From: a virus | Strand: one strand, 5' to 3' | Virus record (IMG/VR): IMGVR_UViG_3300008114_002492 | Location: 1-41,620 of that record | Length of the DNA: 41,620 nt | Shown: positions 7,964-17,038 of the stretch, in pieces | Numbering within the stretch: position 1 is the first letter of the stretch | Layout: each line of letters starts with the position of its first letter | Program-made: the position numbers and the translations under genes | Notes under the pieces: model-generated | Told to the model about the DNA's origin: nothing | Database searches by the model: none | Seen by the model: only the letters and a program-made list of their open reading frames with translations

Positions 7964-9016
7964 ATGGAAAACGAAATGATTGAAAAAATCAAAGGGTCAA
8001 TAAAAAATATTGACGAAAAATTAAACAAAATTTACTTCTTTGTACAAGACACAAGAGGAAACGCCAAAGCATCTATTAGATACATTTATGAAATGGCATT
8101 AACACTTAAAAATAATGGTCACAATGTTGTAATGCTTTATGAGAAAAAAGAATACACACCAGTTACTTCTTGGTTATCAGGACCATATGATGAAATTCAA
8201 CATCAAACTTTAGAAGGAACAAATTTAGCTGTGGCACCTGAAGATGTGTTGGTCATTCCTGAAATCTTTGGATTTATTATGGAACAAGTAAAAAACTTAC
8301 CATGCGGTAAAATTGTTTTAAGTCAAGCTTATGACCATATTTTAGAGACTTTAGCACCTGGAGCTACGTGGCAACAATATGGGTTTTATAAATGTATTAC
8401 AACATCCGAAGCTCAAAAAGAATATATCAATAGAATAATGAAAAACACATCAATTGATGTTGTTGAACCTGTAATTTCAGACTCATTTAAAAAACAAGCT
8501 TATCCACCAAAACCAATGATTGGTGTTCTTGCAAGAGAACAACGAGAAGGATTAAATGTTATTAAACAATTTTACATCAAATACCCACAATATAGATTCT
8601 TCACATTTAAAGATTTACGTGGTTTATCACAAGATGATTTTGCAAATGCATTACAAGAATGTTTTTTAGGTGTTTGGATTGACCCAACATCATCATTTGG
8701 TACTTTCCCATTAGAGTGTATGAAAACAGGTATTCCAGTTGTTGGAAAAACACCTTATATGGTATCTGATTGGATTACGGAGAAAAATGGTGTTTGGGTA
8801 GAAAACCCACTACAACTTGTTGATGTAATAGCTGATGTTGTACAAACTTGGTTAGAAGATAACATCCTTGTTGACTTATATACTGAAGGTGAAAAAACCG
8901 CAGAAAAATATACAAATAAAGAAAAATTTGATACTGATGTTATGGAAATATTTACATCATTTATCACTAAACGTAAAGAAGCTTTTGAAGCACAAATTCA
9001 ACCCGAAACTGTATAA
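7964..9016 (+). CDS. GT4-like (GT-B fold) glycosyltransferase
   Basis: A 350-residue glycosyltransferase. The N-terminal half has a nucleotide-fold pattern (IYFFVQDTRGNAKASIRYIY near 23-42, then HNVVMLYE), and the C-terminal half carries the GT4 donor-binding stretch DPTSSFGTFPLECMKTGIPV (240-259), equivalent to the ExFGxxxxEAMACGxPV motif with Glu251 as the likely donor-contacting residue. A substrate sugar cannot be inferred. It and the following GT2 gene form a second glycosyltransferase pair, separate from the first cassette but in the same transcription direction. No membrane segment is present. Confidence 0.75.
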   Translation: MENEMIEKIKGSIKNIDEKLNKIYFFVQDTRGNAKASIRYIYEMALTLKNNGHNVVMLYEKKEYTPVTSWLSGPYDEIQHQTLEGTNLAVAPEDVLVIPEIFGFIMEQVKNLPCGKIVLSQAYDHILETLAPGATWQQYGFYKCITTSEAQKEYINRIMKNTSIDVVEPVISDSFKKQAYPPKPMIGVLAREQREGLNVIKQFYIKYPQYRFFTFKDLRGLSQDDFANALQECFLGVWIDPTSSFGTFPLECMKTGIPVVGKTPYMVSDWITEKNGVWVENPLQLVDVIADVVQTWLEDNILVDLYTEGEKTAEKYTNKEKFDTDVMEIFTSFITKRKEAFEAQIQPETV

Positions 9017-9018
9017 TC

Positions 9019-9825
9019 ATGGAAAAGAAATTAGATTTATCCGTAATATTACCAATTAAATCATCAATTGTTAGAGATTTTGATGAATATTTTGAAAAAG
9101 CAATTAAATCATTACAAATACAAAACGTTCCTTGTAATGAATTAATTATTGTCCATACAAATGAAGAATCATTAGTCAATAAATTACAGTCTTTTGATTT
9201 TGGAACCTTAAATGTTAAACTTGTAGAATATACAGGTACACCTAACTATCAAAGTCAAGTATCACTTGGTGTGGAAAATTCATCAAGTACATGGGTTTCT
9301 TTTTTTGAATTTGATGATGAATATGCAAATATTTGGTTTAATAATGTTTTAAAATATAGTGAATTTTATCCTGATGTAGATGCGTTTTTACCAATTGTTG
9401 TTGACGTTGATAATAAAGATACTTTTGCTGGGTTCACAAATGAAGCAACATTTGCAGCAAACTTCACTCAAGAAATGGGTTATTTAAATAATGAAACATT
9501 GTTAGATTATCAAAATTTTCAAACAGCTGGTATGGTAATTAAAAAATCAAAACTTGAAGATTTTGGTTGTTTTAAATCATCAGTTAAATTGACATTTGTT
9601 TATGAATTCCTACTTCGTATGACTTATAATTCATTGAGAATTATGACTATACCAAAACTTGGTTACAAACACACTAGCATGAGAGAAGGTTCAATATTTT
9701 GGAACTACAAAAATGGTGATGATGTAATGACTGAAAATGAAGTAAAATTTTGGATTTCTACCGCAAAAAAAGAATACTTCTTTAAAGACGACAGAAATAT
9801 AAAGTATGAAGTTCAAAATGCTTAA
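9019..9825 (+). CDS. GT2-like (GT-A fold) glycosyltransferase
   Basis: A 268-residue protein. It opens with the GT2 strand SVILPIKS (residues 8-15), has a second strand ELIIVHTNEE (41-50) and a candidate DxD-type metal-binding motif FFEFDDEYAN at 95-104. The end of the protein lacks a membrane anchor. The gene begins 2 bp after the GT4 gene and its stop overlaps the start of the sigma-factor gene (TAATG). The acceptor is unknown; candidates are a virion protein, a DNA base or a host glycan. Confidence 0.7.
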   Translation: MEKKLDLSVILPIKSSIVRDFDEYFEKAIKSLQIQNVPCNELIIVHTNEESLVNKLQSFDFGTLNVKLVEYTGTPNYQSQVSLGVENSSSTWVSFFEFDDEYANIWFNNVLKYSEFYPDVDAFLPIVVDVDNKDTFAGFTNEATFAANFTQEMGYLNNETLLDYQNFQTAGMVIKKSKLEDFGCFKSSVKLTFVYEFLLRMTYNSLRIMTIPKLGYKHTSMREGSIFWNYKNGDDVMTENEVKFWISTAKKEYFFKDDRNIKYEVQNA

Positions 9826-10562
9826 TGTTATCTGCCGAAACAACCTCAGATTCAGCTAAGAAAAGAGGTAGAAAAGCTACTAATGTAAATTATTTTGACG
9901 TTGCAGAAGAGGCTGCGGTAAGGAGATATCTTACCGCAGAAACTTTTGAAGAAAAAAATGCAATTTACAATGAGTTTTTAAGAGGACCTTTAGATAAGAT
10001 GATTTCATCAATCATCCGTAGATATAAACTATATCGTAAAGATATGAATTTTACGGATATTCATACTGATACTCATTCTTTTTTGATGACAAAGGTTGAT
10101 AAATTTAAACCTTCAAAAGAAAAGAAGGCTTATTCTTATTTTGGTACTATTTGTAAAAATTATTTAATGGGTCAAATTATAAAAGACCAAAAAGATACAA
10201 ATAGAAAAATTTCATACGAAGATATTTCATCTAGTTTAGAACAGAGACCTGACATGGTCTATTATATGGAATTGGAAAAAACTGAAGCCGATGATGTAAT
10301 ACAACAATTTTTAAATGAACTTAAAGATTATGTAGATAACGAATCTTTAACCGACAATGAAAGAAAACTTGGTATTGCACTACTTGAATTATTTGAAAAT
10401 TATAAGACTATTTTTTTAGGGACGGATAATAATAAATTTAACAAAAATATTATTTTATTATCAATTCGTGAGATGACAAACCTTTCAACAAAAGAAATTA
10501 GAACGGCAATGAAACGTTTTAAAAAATTATATTATGTGGTTCTAAATGACATGATAGAATAA
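9825..10562 (+). CDS. gp55: T4 gp55-like late transcription sigma factor
   Basis: A 245-residue protein matching the sigma-70-like region 2 of T4 gp55. The core lies at residues 55-135: MISSIIRRYKLYRKD, then DIHTDTHSFLMTKVDKFKPS and KKAYSYFGTICKNYLMGQII, the helix that in sigma factors contacts the RNA polymerase clamp and the -10 DNA. In T4, gp55 directs host RNA polymerase to late promoters with only a -10-like element. The basic N-terminus (KKRGRKA) and the divergent C-terminal 100 residues are phage-specific; a helical end near 215-240 may contact a sliding-clamp or other co-activator. It begins the late region and is the candidate reader of the TATTTAT box seen before many genes in this window. 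Confidence 0.8.
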   Translation: MLSAETTSDSAKKRGRKATNVNYFDVAEEAAVRRYLTAETFEEKNAIYNEFLRGPLDKMISSIIRRYKLYRKDMNFTDIHTDTHSFLMTKVDKFKPSKEKKAYSYFGTICKNYLMGQIIKDQKDTNRKISYEDISSSLEQRPDMVYYMELEKTEADDVIQQFLNELKDYVDNESLTDNERKLGIALLELFENYKTIFLGTDNNKFNKNIILLSIREMTNLSTKEIRTAMKRFKKLYYVVLNDMIE

Positions 10563-10578
10563 AAAACATTAAAAATAA

Positions 10579-10585
10579 TATTTAT
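10579..10585 (+). promoter_or_regulatory. TATTTAT box, candidate late promoter
   Basis: TATTTAT in the coding orientation, 4 nt before the ATG of the next gene, in the 27-bp gap after the sigma-factor gene. Flanks are AATAA and CAGT. If it is a -10 element, the transcript would be leaderless or nearly so. Confidence 0.4.
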
Positions 10586-10589
10586 CAGT

Positions 10590-10958
10590 ATGTCAAGACC
10601 AAAAAAAAAGGAAATAGCGTTAAATAAAGATTCCGTTCTTTCATTATTACAAGAAATTTATAATGAGCTTGTAGAACAAAGGTCTACGGCAATTAGGGTT
10701 CAAAATAAAATGTTAGCAATGCTAAAAGACCCTGAAGACATGACTGTAATTGGTCCTGTTTTAGAAAAACAACAAAAAATAATTAATGATGTGGTTGAAA
10801 AGAAATTAACTTTAGCCAAACTACAATCAACTATATGGGAGAAATCAAACAAGGTTGAAGATGATTTATCTTTAGGTGATATTGATGATGAAATGTTACA
10901 ATCATTAATATCAAAAGATATTGAAAATATTAATGATAAACCATACAAATTAAAATAA
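10590..10958 (+). CDS. hypothetical protein, helical
   Basis: A 122-residue charged protein I do not recognise. It starts with a basic stretch (SRPKKKE) and continues as a probable long helix or coiled coil (residues 12-95, heptad-like Leu/Ile/Val spacing, no proline except near 47 and 56). There are no cysteines. It sits between the sigma factor and a large virion-type gene and has a TATTTAT box 4 nt before its start, so late expression is likely. A chaperone or small structural role would fit but is inference. Confidence 0.55.
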   Translation: MSRPKKKEIALNKDSVLSLLQEIYNELVEQRSTAIRVQNKMLAMLKDPEDMTVIGPVLEKQQKIINDVVEKKLTLAKLQSTIWEKSNKVEDDLSLGDIDDEMLQSLISKDIENINDKPYKLK

Positions 10959-10964
10959 TTTGAT

Positions 10965-12926
10965 ATGCCAGCAGTTGATTTAAATAAACAATATAGTCGT
11001 GTTGAAGAACGAGTTAAATCATTAGAAACTTACAATCAAGTTACTGATGCGACAAAACAAATTATTTCACAACAACAATCATCCTTAGAAAAGGCTGAGG
11101 ATAGTGTTAGTAGTCCAATAGACCAATTGGCAGAACAAAAAAAAAGATATCAAAGACAAGTTAGTAGCCAATTAGAAAAACTTGTAGATATTAACAAACT
11201 TTTACCCGATAATAGAATGTCTGGTAAAACAACTAATTCAAGTGTTGGACTAATTAAAAACCAATTTACAGAAGCATTAAACACTATTATCGCATTAATT
11301 CCTGAAATTATAACTAAAGAAATGATGAAACAATTGGGTTGTTCACAAGAACAAACCTATGATTCATCAATAGCCAGTAAAGGTATTTATGTACCTGTGT
11401 CAAGTGTTGATTTATTTGGATTATTAAAAGTTTCTCCTGATACACCATTAGGTAAATTAAGTTATGAAACAAAAAATGTCCAAGTTCAACAAAATCCATT
11501 TTCAATGAATAGAGAATTGTACAACCGCATTCAAAATGAAGGTGTTTCGTATGATGATGATAATGGAAAAAATTATTTAGGGTCATCAAAACAAAGTCTT
11601 TTTAATATAACATATGTTAAACAAGATGGTTTTGGTAATAAAGGAGATTTTTTTCAAGTACAATTAATCAATAGAGATAATAATCAAAATTTGGTTAGTC
11701 AGTTTATGACCGATTATTTCACAACAATTAAAATTGTTGATTTAAAAAATGTTTTTTTACAAGTATTTCAAATATTATTTGGAGCTATTTCAATAAATGT
11801 TAAAATGGGTGCTGGTGAAATTGAAGACCAACAATATTTCCAAAAAATTCTTACAAGAATTATGGGTTTATGTTTTGATGATAGAGCCGAAATTGATGTT
11901 AGTGGAAACGCTAAGGTTGCACCGTTAGATGGTGTTGATGATAGTTTCTTTGAATTAACGGACATTGATATTAGACAGATTGAATCTGAAATATCTAATA
12001 TTCAAAGAGGTGTTGTTGAATATCCTGATTGTACAAATGTAAAATTACCAGTTAATACTGATGATTTATTTGATACTTTAAATGAATTATTGTTCATTAG
12101 TGATAGTGATTCTGCAGCTAATACTGCTGTATTTAACAAAGCTGTTGATTCTGTTAAAAAGAATAGACAATGGCCTCAAATTGACCAAATTGGTTTAACA
12201 ATTGACGGTGGAATAATTAAAGCTATACCAAATGCTTTATATTCAGCAATAATTTCACCAAAAGTATTATTACCATTTATGACAATGTTTAAAGCCTTAG
12301 AACAAATTGTGGTTAATAGTGCTGGTTCAGCTGTAGACCAAGTTTATGATTTAAAATCTTACATGAAAACATTCAGTAAGATGAACATTGAGATTATGTC
12401 TCAAATTGGGGCGGAGTTTGTAAAAATTCTTAGAAATATCATAATTCGTGATATTAGAAAATTACTTCAAAAAATAACTGCCGATTTAAAGAGAAATCAA
12501 TTAACAAAAAAATACGCCATTATATCACAATTAATTGAGGCGGCAATTTTAGTGACACAATTTATTGATGACTATAGAAGGTGTAAAAGTGTAATTGATG
12601 ATATTTTAAATATTATTGAATTTGCCCTAAGAGGAACTAATATTCAAATACCACCATTTTTATTACCGTTAGCGGCATTAAGAACAGGTTTTAACAATAC
12701 TAGAGCAATGTTAGAGGTAATAGCACAAATGCAAAAATTAGGAATACCAACAGGACCATTACCTGATGGTAGTCCAAATTTATATCTACAATCAATTAAA
12801 AGTCAAATTGAAGGTGTTGAATCTGAAAGAACCCAAAATAGTAAGATGAGTGCTCTAACACCACAACAAATTGTACTTCCAATAGGAATAACCATACCAA
12901 TGCCAATGTCAGGAATATTATTATGA
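10965..12926 (+). CDS. large putative virion (baseplate/tail) protein
   Basis: A 653-residue protein with no family I can name. Residues 1-80 look like a coiled coil rich in Gln and charged residues; the middle (110-420) is mixed alpha/beta; residues 440-600 are helical with hydrophobic stretches (for example IIKAIPNALYSAIISPKVLLP) and the end is apolar (PIGITIPMPMSGILL). There is no signal peptide. It is directly followed, with a 4-bp overlap, by a small gene and then the gp5-like baseplate protein, so a baseplate or tail hub role is likely from context. Confidence 0.55.
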   Translation: MPAVDLNKQYSRVEERVKSLETYNQVTDATKQIISQQQSSLEKAEDSVSSPIDQLAEQKKRYQRQVSSQLEKLVDINKLLPDNRMSGKTTNSSVGLIKNQFTEALNTIIALIPEIITKEMMKQLGCSQEQTYDSSIASKGIYVPVSSVDLFGLLKVSPDTPLGKLSYETKNVQVQQNPFSMNRELYNRIQNEGVSYDDDNGKNYLGSSKQSLFNITYVKQDGFGNKGDFFQVQLINRDNNQNLVSQFMTDYFTTIKIVDLKNVFLQVFQILFGAISINVKMGAGEIEDQQYFQKILTRIMGLCFDDRAEIDVSGNAKVAPLDGVDDSFFELTDIDIRQIESEISNIQRGVVEYPDCTNVKLPVNTDDLFDTLNELLFISDSDSAANTAVFNKAVDSVKKNRQWPQIDQIGLTIDGGIIKAIPNALYSAIISPKVLLPFMTMFKALEQIVVNSAGSAVDQVYDLKSYMKTFSKMNIEIMSQIGAEFVKILRNIIIRDIRKLLQKITADLKRNQLTKKYAIISQLIEAAILVTQFIDDYRRCKSVIDDILNIIEFALRGTNIQIPPFLLPLAALRTGFNNTRAMLEVIAQMQKLGIPTGPLPDGSPNLYLQSIKSQIEGVESERTQNSKMSALTPQQIVLPIGITIPMPMSGILL

Positions 12927-13153
12927 TACAATCAAATAAATTATCATTTGAAGAAATGAACGAAATTGTTTCTGATATGAAAAATAGGGGTAATTCTGAT
13001 TTAACTAAAGTTATGGATTTTTTGTCCGATGATTTTGAAGAAACTAAAAATTTAGTTATTGAACTAACGGTTCATTTAGATAATATAGAAACTTTATATG
13101 ATAGGGTTTTAAAAGAACATACTGCAAGAACAAATGGACAAGTCATTTCGTAA
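12923..13153 (+). CDS. small hypothetical protein in baseplate operon
   Basis: A 76-residue acidic, helical protein without recognisable motifs. It overlaps the large upstream gene by 4 bp (ATGA) and the gp5-like gene by 20 bp, so all three are almost certainly translated from one message. Leu/Ile spacing in residues 35-70 suggests a coiled coil. It may be a chaperone or a small baseplate subunit, but nothing in the sequence decides this. Confidence 0.55.
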   Translation: MIQSNKLSFEEMNEIVSDMKNRGNSDLTKVMDFLSDDFEETKNLVIELTVHLDNIETLYDRVLKEHTARTNGQVIS

Positions 13154-14624
13154 ATTAATATTTCCTGCCAAAGTTGAGGATAATCAGGACCCAATGATGT
13201 TGGGTAGAATTCGTGCATATCCTTTGGACCAAAATGATAGGGCGGTATTAGAAGGTTTTCAATACGACCCCGCGACTGATATGTGGGGACCAAAAGACCC
13301 GTTTGTACAACTTCCACTTTTACCAATGTTCTTTAGTCAAGTTCCTGAAGTGGGTGAACGTGTTAATTTAATTTATCAAAATCCGTTGTACCCATACCAA
13401 GATGTATACTATATTCAAGGGGCATTTTCAAGTCCAATGAGTTTACCTTATGAAAACTTACAAGCCGCAAACAAATACACATCTTTAGGTAACAGAGTAA
13501 AAGGATTATTAGCCTTAAAGAATAAAAACGGTACACATAAAAGTGAAAAATCAAAAGGTATTTTTCCTGAACCTGGTGACAACGCTTTATTAGGTAGAGG
13601 TGCCGCGGATGTTATTGTTAAACCTGATACAGTATTATTAAGAGCCGGTAAGACAAAAAGATTAGATACTAGTAAACAACCAATTGCAAACAACACAAGA
13701 GCCTATGTACAACTTTCAAATTTTGACACGCAAGTTGTTAGTAAAAAACCACAATCATTTCTTAAATTAAATACCGTAAATCAAGAAGTAAAAAAATTAG
13801 TAGAGTGGGATATTGAAAATTTAGAAAATCAACAAAATGCTTTCACAGGTTCAATACGTTTATATTCTTTAAAACCTACAAATAAAACATTTACTGATAA
13901 TATAAATTATGATTCAAATTTAGAAGATGTTAAGTTTTTAGAATATTATGAGAATTTTATAGGATTAACTTTTAATGATGCCGTTTCAAAAATAAATAAT
14001 TTTATCATTGGTGTTAATAATGGTCAAATACCTAATGGTCCAAAAATTGAAAACCAATTCCCATTTGTTTATAGACCTGATGCAACAGCCCGAGGTTATA
14101 TAAATGCAATATCATTAGTATCATCTCCAATTATATTTTCAAATGTAACAAAATTTGTTAACGCCATTACACTTAATTCAGGTTTAGGTAGTCAGAGTTA
14201 TAAATTTGCTTTGGTTCGTTCTAAAGGGGAAATTGGGAAACCAATAAAAGTTGATATTGAGACAATAACTCCAAAAGATATTGAAGCTAATTATGGTACT
14301 GTTTATGCCGCGGGTGCTGACACATTATTTTTACTTTCAAACAAGTCCAATAAAAATGTGGATTTCTTACAAAATAGCATTTATGGATTTACACAAGCAG
14401 ACATCCAAGAAAAAATATTACCAAACACATCTTCAACTGTAAGGGGTGAGGAGTTAATAGAACTTTTAAATTTAATTGTAAGATACTTAGTTGCTCACGT
14501 TCACGCATTACCAGGAACTCCACCAGTACCTGTTGCAACCGATGGAACAAGTTCAACAGAAATATTATTTCAATTACAAAATGCGGCAAATAAAGTTCTT
14601 AATCCAAATATTCGCATTAATTGA
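13134..14624 (+). CDS. gp5: gp5-like baseplate hub/spike protein
   Basis: A 496-residue protein. The first 110 residues match the OB-fold N-terminal domain of T4 gp5: basic start, then AKVEDNQDPMMLGRIRAYPL, GPKDPFVQLPLLPMF, VGERVNLIYQNPLYPYQDVY and YIQG. Near the C-terminus (465-480) is AHVHALPGTPP, a His-x-His element seen in gp5-type spike proteins before the end. I cannot see a T4-type lysozyme domain between OB and C-terminus, and the sequence shows no long regular beta-helix repeat, so the hub may work without lysozyme or with a separate one. It probably forms the trimeric centre of the baseplate. Confidence 0.72.
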   Translation: MDKSFRKLIFPAKVEDNQDPMMLGRIRAYPLDQNDRAVLEGFQYDPATDMWGPKDPFVQLPLLPMFFSQVPEVGERVNLIYQNPLYPYQDVYYIQGAFSSPMSLPYENLQAANKYTSLGNRVKGLLALKNKNGTHKSEKSKGIFPEPGDNALLGRGAADVIVKPDTVLLRAGKTKRLDTSKQPIANNTRAYVQLSNFDTQVVSKKPQSFLKLNTVNQEVKKLVEWDIENLENQQNAFTGSIRLYSLKPTNKTFTDNINYDSNLEDVKFLEYYENFIGLTFNDAVSKINNFIIGVNNGQIPNGPKIENQFPFVYRPDATARGYINAISLVSSPIIFSNVTKFVNAITLNSGLGSQSYKFALVRSKGEIGKPIKVDIETITPKDIEANYGTVYAAGADTLFLLSNKSNKNVDFLQNSIYGFTQADIQEKILPNTSSTVRGEELIELLNLIVRYLVAHVHALPGTPPVPVATDGTSSTEILFQLQNAANKVLNPNIRIN

Positions 14625-14631
14625 TATTTAT
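14625..14631 (+). promoter_or_regulatory. TATTTAT box, candidate late promoter
   Basis: TATTTAT followed by ATAG, in the coding orientation, 16 nt before the ATG at 14648 and directly after the gp5-like stop. Confidence 0.45.
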
Positions 14632-14647
14632 ATAGAAATAATATCAA

Positions 14648-16126
14648 ATGTCAATTTTAAGGTCATATTTCAGCAAAAATAACACTATTCAATTAAATAG
14701 TTTAACCAACACGGGTAGAAACCCCGTAATGGAATTATATTTTGGTTCAGACCTTGCAACATACGCACCAAAAGGTTATACAAGATTCATATTTGATTTA
14801 GATTTAGAACTATTAAGAGAAAGTATTGCAACAGGTGAAATCTCAACAGGATGTACCACAGCAATGACTCATAACTTAGTTATGACAAATTCGGCATCAT
14901 TTGATATTGATTTGTTAAATGATACAACATCACAAGGGTCAAGAAGGGCAACATCATTTGATTTAATATTATTTAGAATCCCACTTTATTCAGGAGCCAC
15001 AAGTAGCCCACAATTTTGGGATGAAGGTGTTGGTTTTGATTATGTATACCAACCCGTAGTTGCCGAATTTTCAAACAACATACCTTTTAGTAGTAGACCA
15101 TCAAACTGGATTGAAAGAACAACAATTACTGATTGGTCTGTACCAGGAATTTATAGTAACATAAATTCATCACAAATACCAAGTTTAAATTATTCAGGAT
15201 TAACAATTATTGATAGACAACATTTTGAGTTCGGTAATGAAGATATTTCATTTGATATGTCAGGTGAAATTAATGGTATTTTAAATGGTTCAATAACAGG
15301 TGTAACAGGTTGGGGAATCGCTTATGTTCCTGAAATTGAAAACATTACAGGATTAACCGAAACATATTCTGTTGGTTTCTTTACAAGACATACACAAACT
15401 TTTTATCAACCATTCCTTCAAACAACTTATGATGATATCATCAAAGATGATAGAAATACCTTTGCATCAAATAGAGTAAACCATTTATATCTTTATGTAT
15501 ATTCAAATGGTAACTTTATGAACTTGGATGAAAACCCCATAGTTGACTTGTACGACCCTAACGGTGATATTATGTCAGGTTATACAGGTTTAACTACTTG
15601 CCTCCGTACACAGGGGGTATATGAGGTTACAATACCACCTATTACAGGTTGGACAACTCCTTGTCAGTTCTCTGATGTTTGGACAAACTTAATTAAAGAC
15701 GGTCAGACATTAAATAATGTTGAGAATGAGTTTATTTTACAAGGTCAATCATCTGTTTATCAAATCGGTACCCAATCAAAAGACCCAATTCTTTATGGTT
15801 TTGATTTTAGTGGTATTAAACAAAATGAAAAGATTTTGAATACCGATGTTAGAAAAGTAATGGTTACAATCAAACAAGCCTACACAAGTCAAGTAGTATT
15901 AAACAGTATTGAAGCGTTTTATAGAATCTATGTAAGAGAAGGTAATACTGAAGTACAAGTTCAAGATTGGACACCAATTAATAGAACACCTAATGAGTAC
16001 TACTTTATGTTTGATACAAGAGATAAAATACCCAATCAATATTATGTTGATATTAGAGTGAATACTAGTGGAGAAAGAGATACTTATCAAAAAGAATTAA
16101 TGTTCCAAATTGTAAACAAAAAATGA
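14648..16126 (+). CDS. putative virion structural protein, beta-rich
   Basis: A 492-residue protein rich in Thr, Ser, Asn, Gly and aromatic residues, the composition of beta-sandwich virion proteins. I recognise no catalytic motif. Residues 300-345 contain a segment like an adhesin or carbohydrate-binding domain (LYVYSNGNFMNLDENPIVDL, then CLRTQGVYEVTIPPITG). No signal peptide or membrane segment is present. It follows the gp5-like gene with its own TATTTAT box and overlaps the next gene by 4 bp. A baseplate wedge, tail or fibre-attachment role is inferred from context only. Confidence 0.55.
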   Translation: MSILRSYFSKNNTIQLNSLTNTGRNPVMELYFGSDLATYAPKGYTRFIFDLDLELLRESIATGEISTGCTTAMTHNLVMTNSASFDIDLLNDTTSQGSRRATSFDLILFRIPLYSGATSSPQFWDEGVGFDYVYQPVVAEFSNNIPFSSRPSNWIERTTITDWSVPGIYSNINSSQIPSLNYSGLTIIDRQHFEFGNEDISFDMSGEINGILNGSITGVTGWGIAYVPEIENITGLTETYSVGFFTRHTQTFYQPFLQTTYDDIIKDDRNTFASNRVNHLYLYVYSNGNFMNLDENPIVDLYDPNGDIMSGYTGLTTCLRTQGVYEVTIPPITGWTTPCQFSDVWTNLIKDGQTLNNVENEFILQGQSSVYQIGTQSKDPILYGFDFSGIKQNEKILNTDVRKVMVTIKQAYTSQVVLNSIEAFYRIYVREGNTEVQVQDWTPINRTPNEYYFMFDTRDKIPNQYYVDIRVNTSGERDTYQKELMFQIVNKK

Positions 16127-16593
16127 AAAAAATAGTTAGACTTAACGAATCTATGATTCAAAAACTTGTAAGAAAAGTTTTACAAGAACAAAAAAATGAA
16201 AGATACATGTTCTTCTCTAATTTAGAACAAATGAAAAGACAATGTGAATTATTGTTAGATTTAGATGAATCACAAATTGAAAGTATTCTTGACAATGGTC
16301 ATGATTGGGCTCAAGACCATATTTCTGAAGCTAAAAATAATATGGACCAAGTATTTGATTTCTTGATGAATGAAATCAATGGGGGTGAAGAAGAAATGAT
16401 GGACATTGAACCTAATGTAATGGAAGGTAGGAAAAAAACGGGAACAAAATTATGTGTTCGTGGTAAAGCGGCAGCTAAATCAAAATTTGATGTTTATCCT
16501 TCAGCATACGCAAATGGTTATGCTGTCCAAGTATGTAAAGGTAAGATGCCAGGTTTAGATGGAAAAAAACGTTGTTCTGGTTCCTATTGTTAA
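16123..16593 (+). CDS. small protein with possible capsid-targeting peptide and Cys-containing basic domain
   Basis: A 156-residue protein with two parts. Residues 1-23 form an amphipathic basic helix (MKKIVRLNESMIQKLVRKVL, then QEQ) nearly identical in pattern to the start of the protein encoded at 40650-41243; it contains LNE and LQE, which fit the (I/L)-x-E rule of T4-type prohead proteases. After an acidic middle (EEEMMDIEP), residues 105-156 form a basic domain with four cysteines and the pattern LCVRGKAAAKSKFDVYPSAY, a domain I have seen in many large phages without a known function. I infer an internal head protein cut during maturation. Confidence 0.6.
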   Translation: MKKIVRLNESMIQKLVRKVLQEQKNERYMFFSNLEQMKRQCELLLDLDESQIESILDNGHDWAQDHISEAKNNMDQVFDFLMNEINGGEEEMMDIEPNVMEGRKKTGTKLCVRGKAAAKSKFDVYPSAYANGYAVQVCKGKMPGLDGKKRCSGSYC

Positions 16594-16617
16594 TTTAAAA
16601 AAAAATTATTATCTTTG
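16587..16617 (+). promoter_or_regulatory. Bacteroidetes-type promoter (TTG-N20-TATCTTTG)
   Basis: A -33 TTG (16587-16589), 20 nt spacer and -7 element TATCTTTG (16610-16617), matching the Bacteroidetes consensus TAnnTTTG. It points to the gene at 16631, whose ATG lies 13 nt after the -7 element. Confidence 0.75.
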
Positions 16618-16630
16618 AATCCATAATAAA

Positions 16631-17038
16631 ATGAAAGAATACAAACACATATTCAAAAGATGGATTCAAAGAATGTACATTGATTCTGCAAGAAAAATGG
16701 ACTACGAACGTGGTCAAAGGTCAAAATACGAATTAGATTGTATATCAATTTGCAAAAGATTAATTGATAAACCAGACACTCAGTTATTGATGACACCACT
16801 TTCAAATAAAAAATATATACATAATCCTTTAAATTCTATTTTTATTACAATAGAAGGTAATACGGTTAATGTTATTAACCATAAATATTCATACACGGTT
16901 GTTATTCAAGATAAATCAAAAATTGAAATAACTAACTATTTCAATGAAGTTTTAGAAACTCAAAGATTAAAAATGGAAGAAGAAATCACTTCCAATATTA
17001 AACACTCTCTTAAGAATATATTACAAACATTAGTTTGA
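16631..17038 (+). CDS. hypothetical protein, host-type promoter
   Basis: A 135-residue basic protein with no family I recognise. The first 45 residues are helical and positively charged (KRWIQRMYIDSARKMDYERG), the middle (75-110) has beta-like strands (FITIEGNTVNVINHKYSYTV), and the end is a helix. It is preceded by a good Bacteroidetes-type promoter while its neighbours are virion genes, so it may be expressed early in infection. Its end overlaps the convergent gene by 9 bp, with no terminator between them. Confidence 0.6.
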   Translation: MKEYKHIFKRWIQRMYIDSARKMDYERGQRSKYELDCISICKRLIDKPDTQLLMTPLSNKKYIHNPLNSIFITIEGNTVNVINHKYSYTVVIQDKSKIEITNYFNEVLETQRLKMEEEITSNIKHSLKNILQTLV

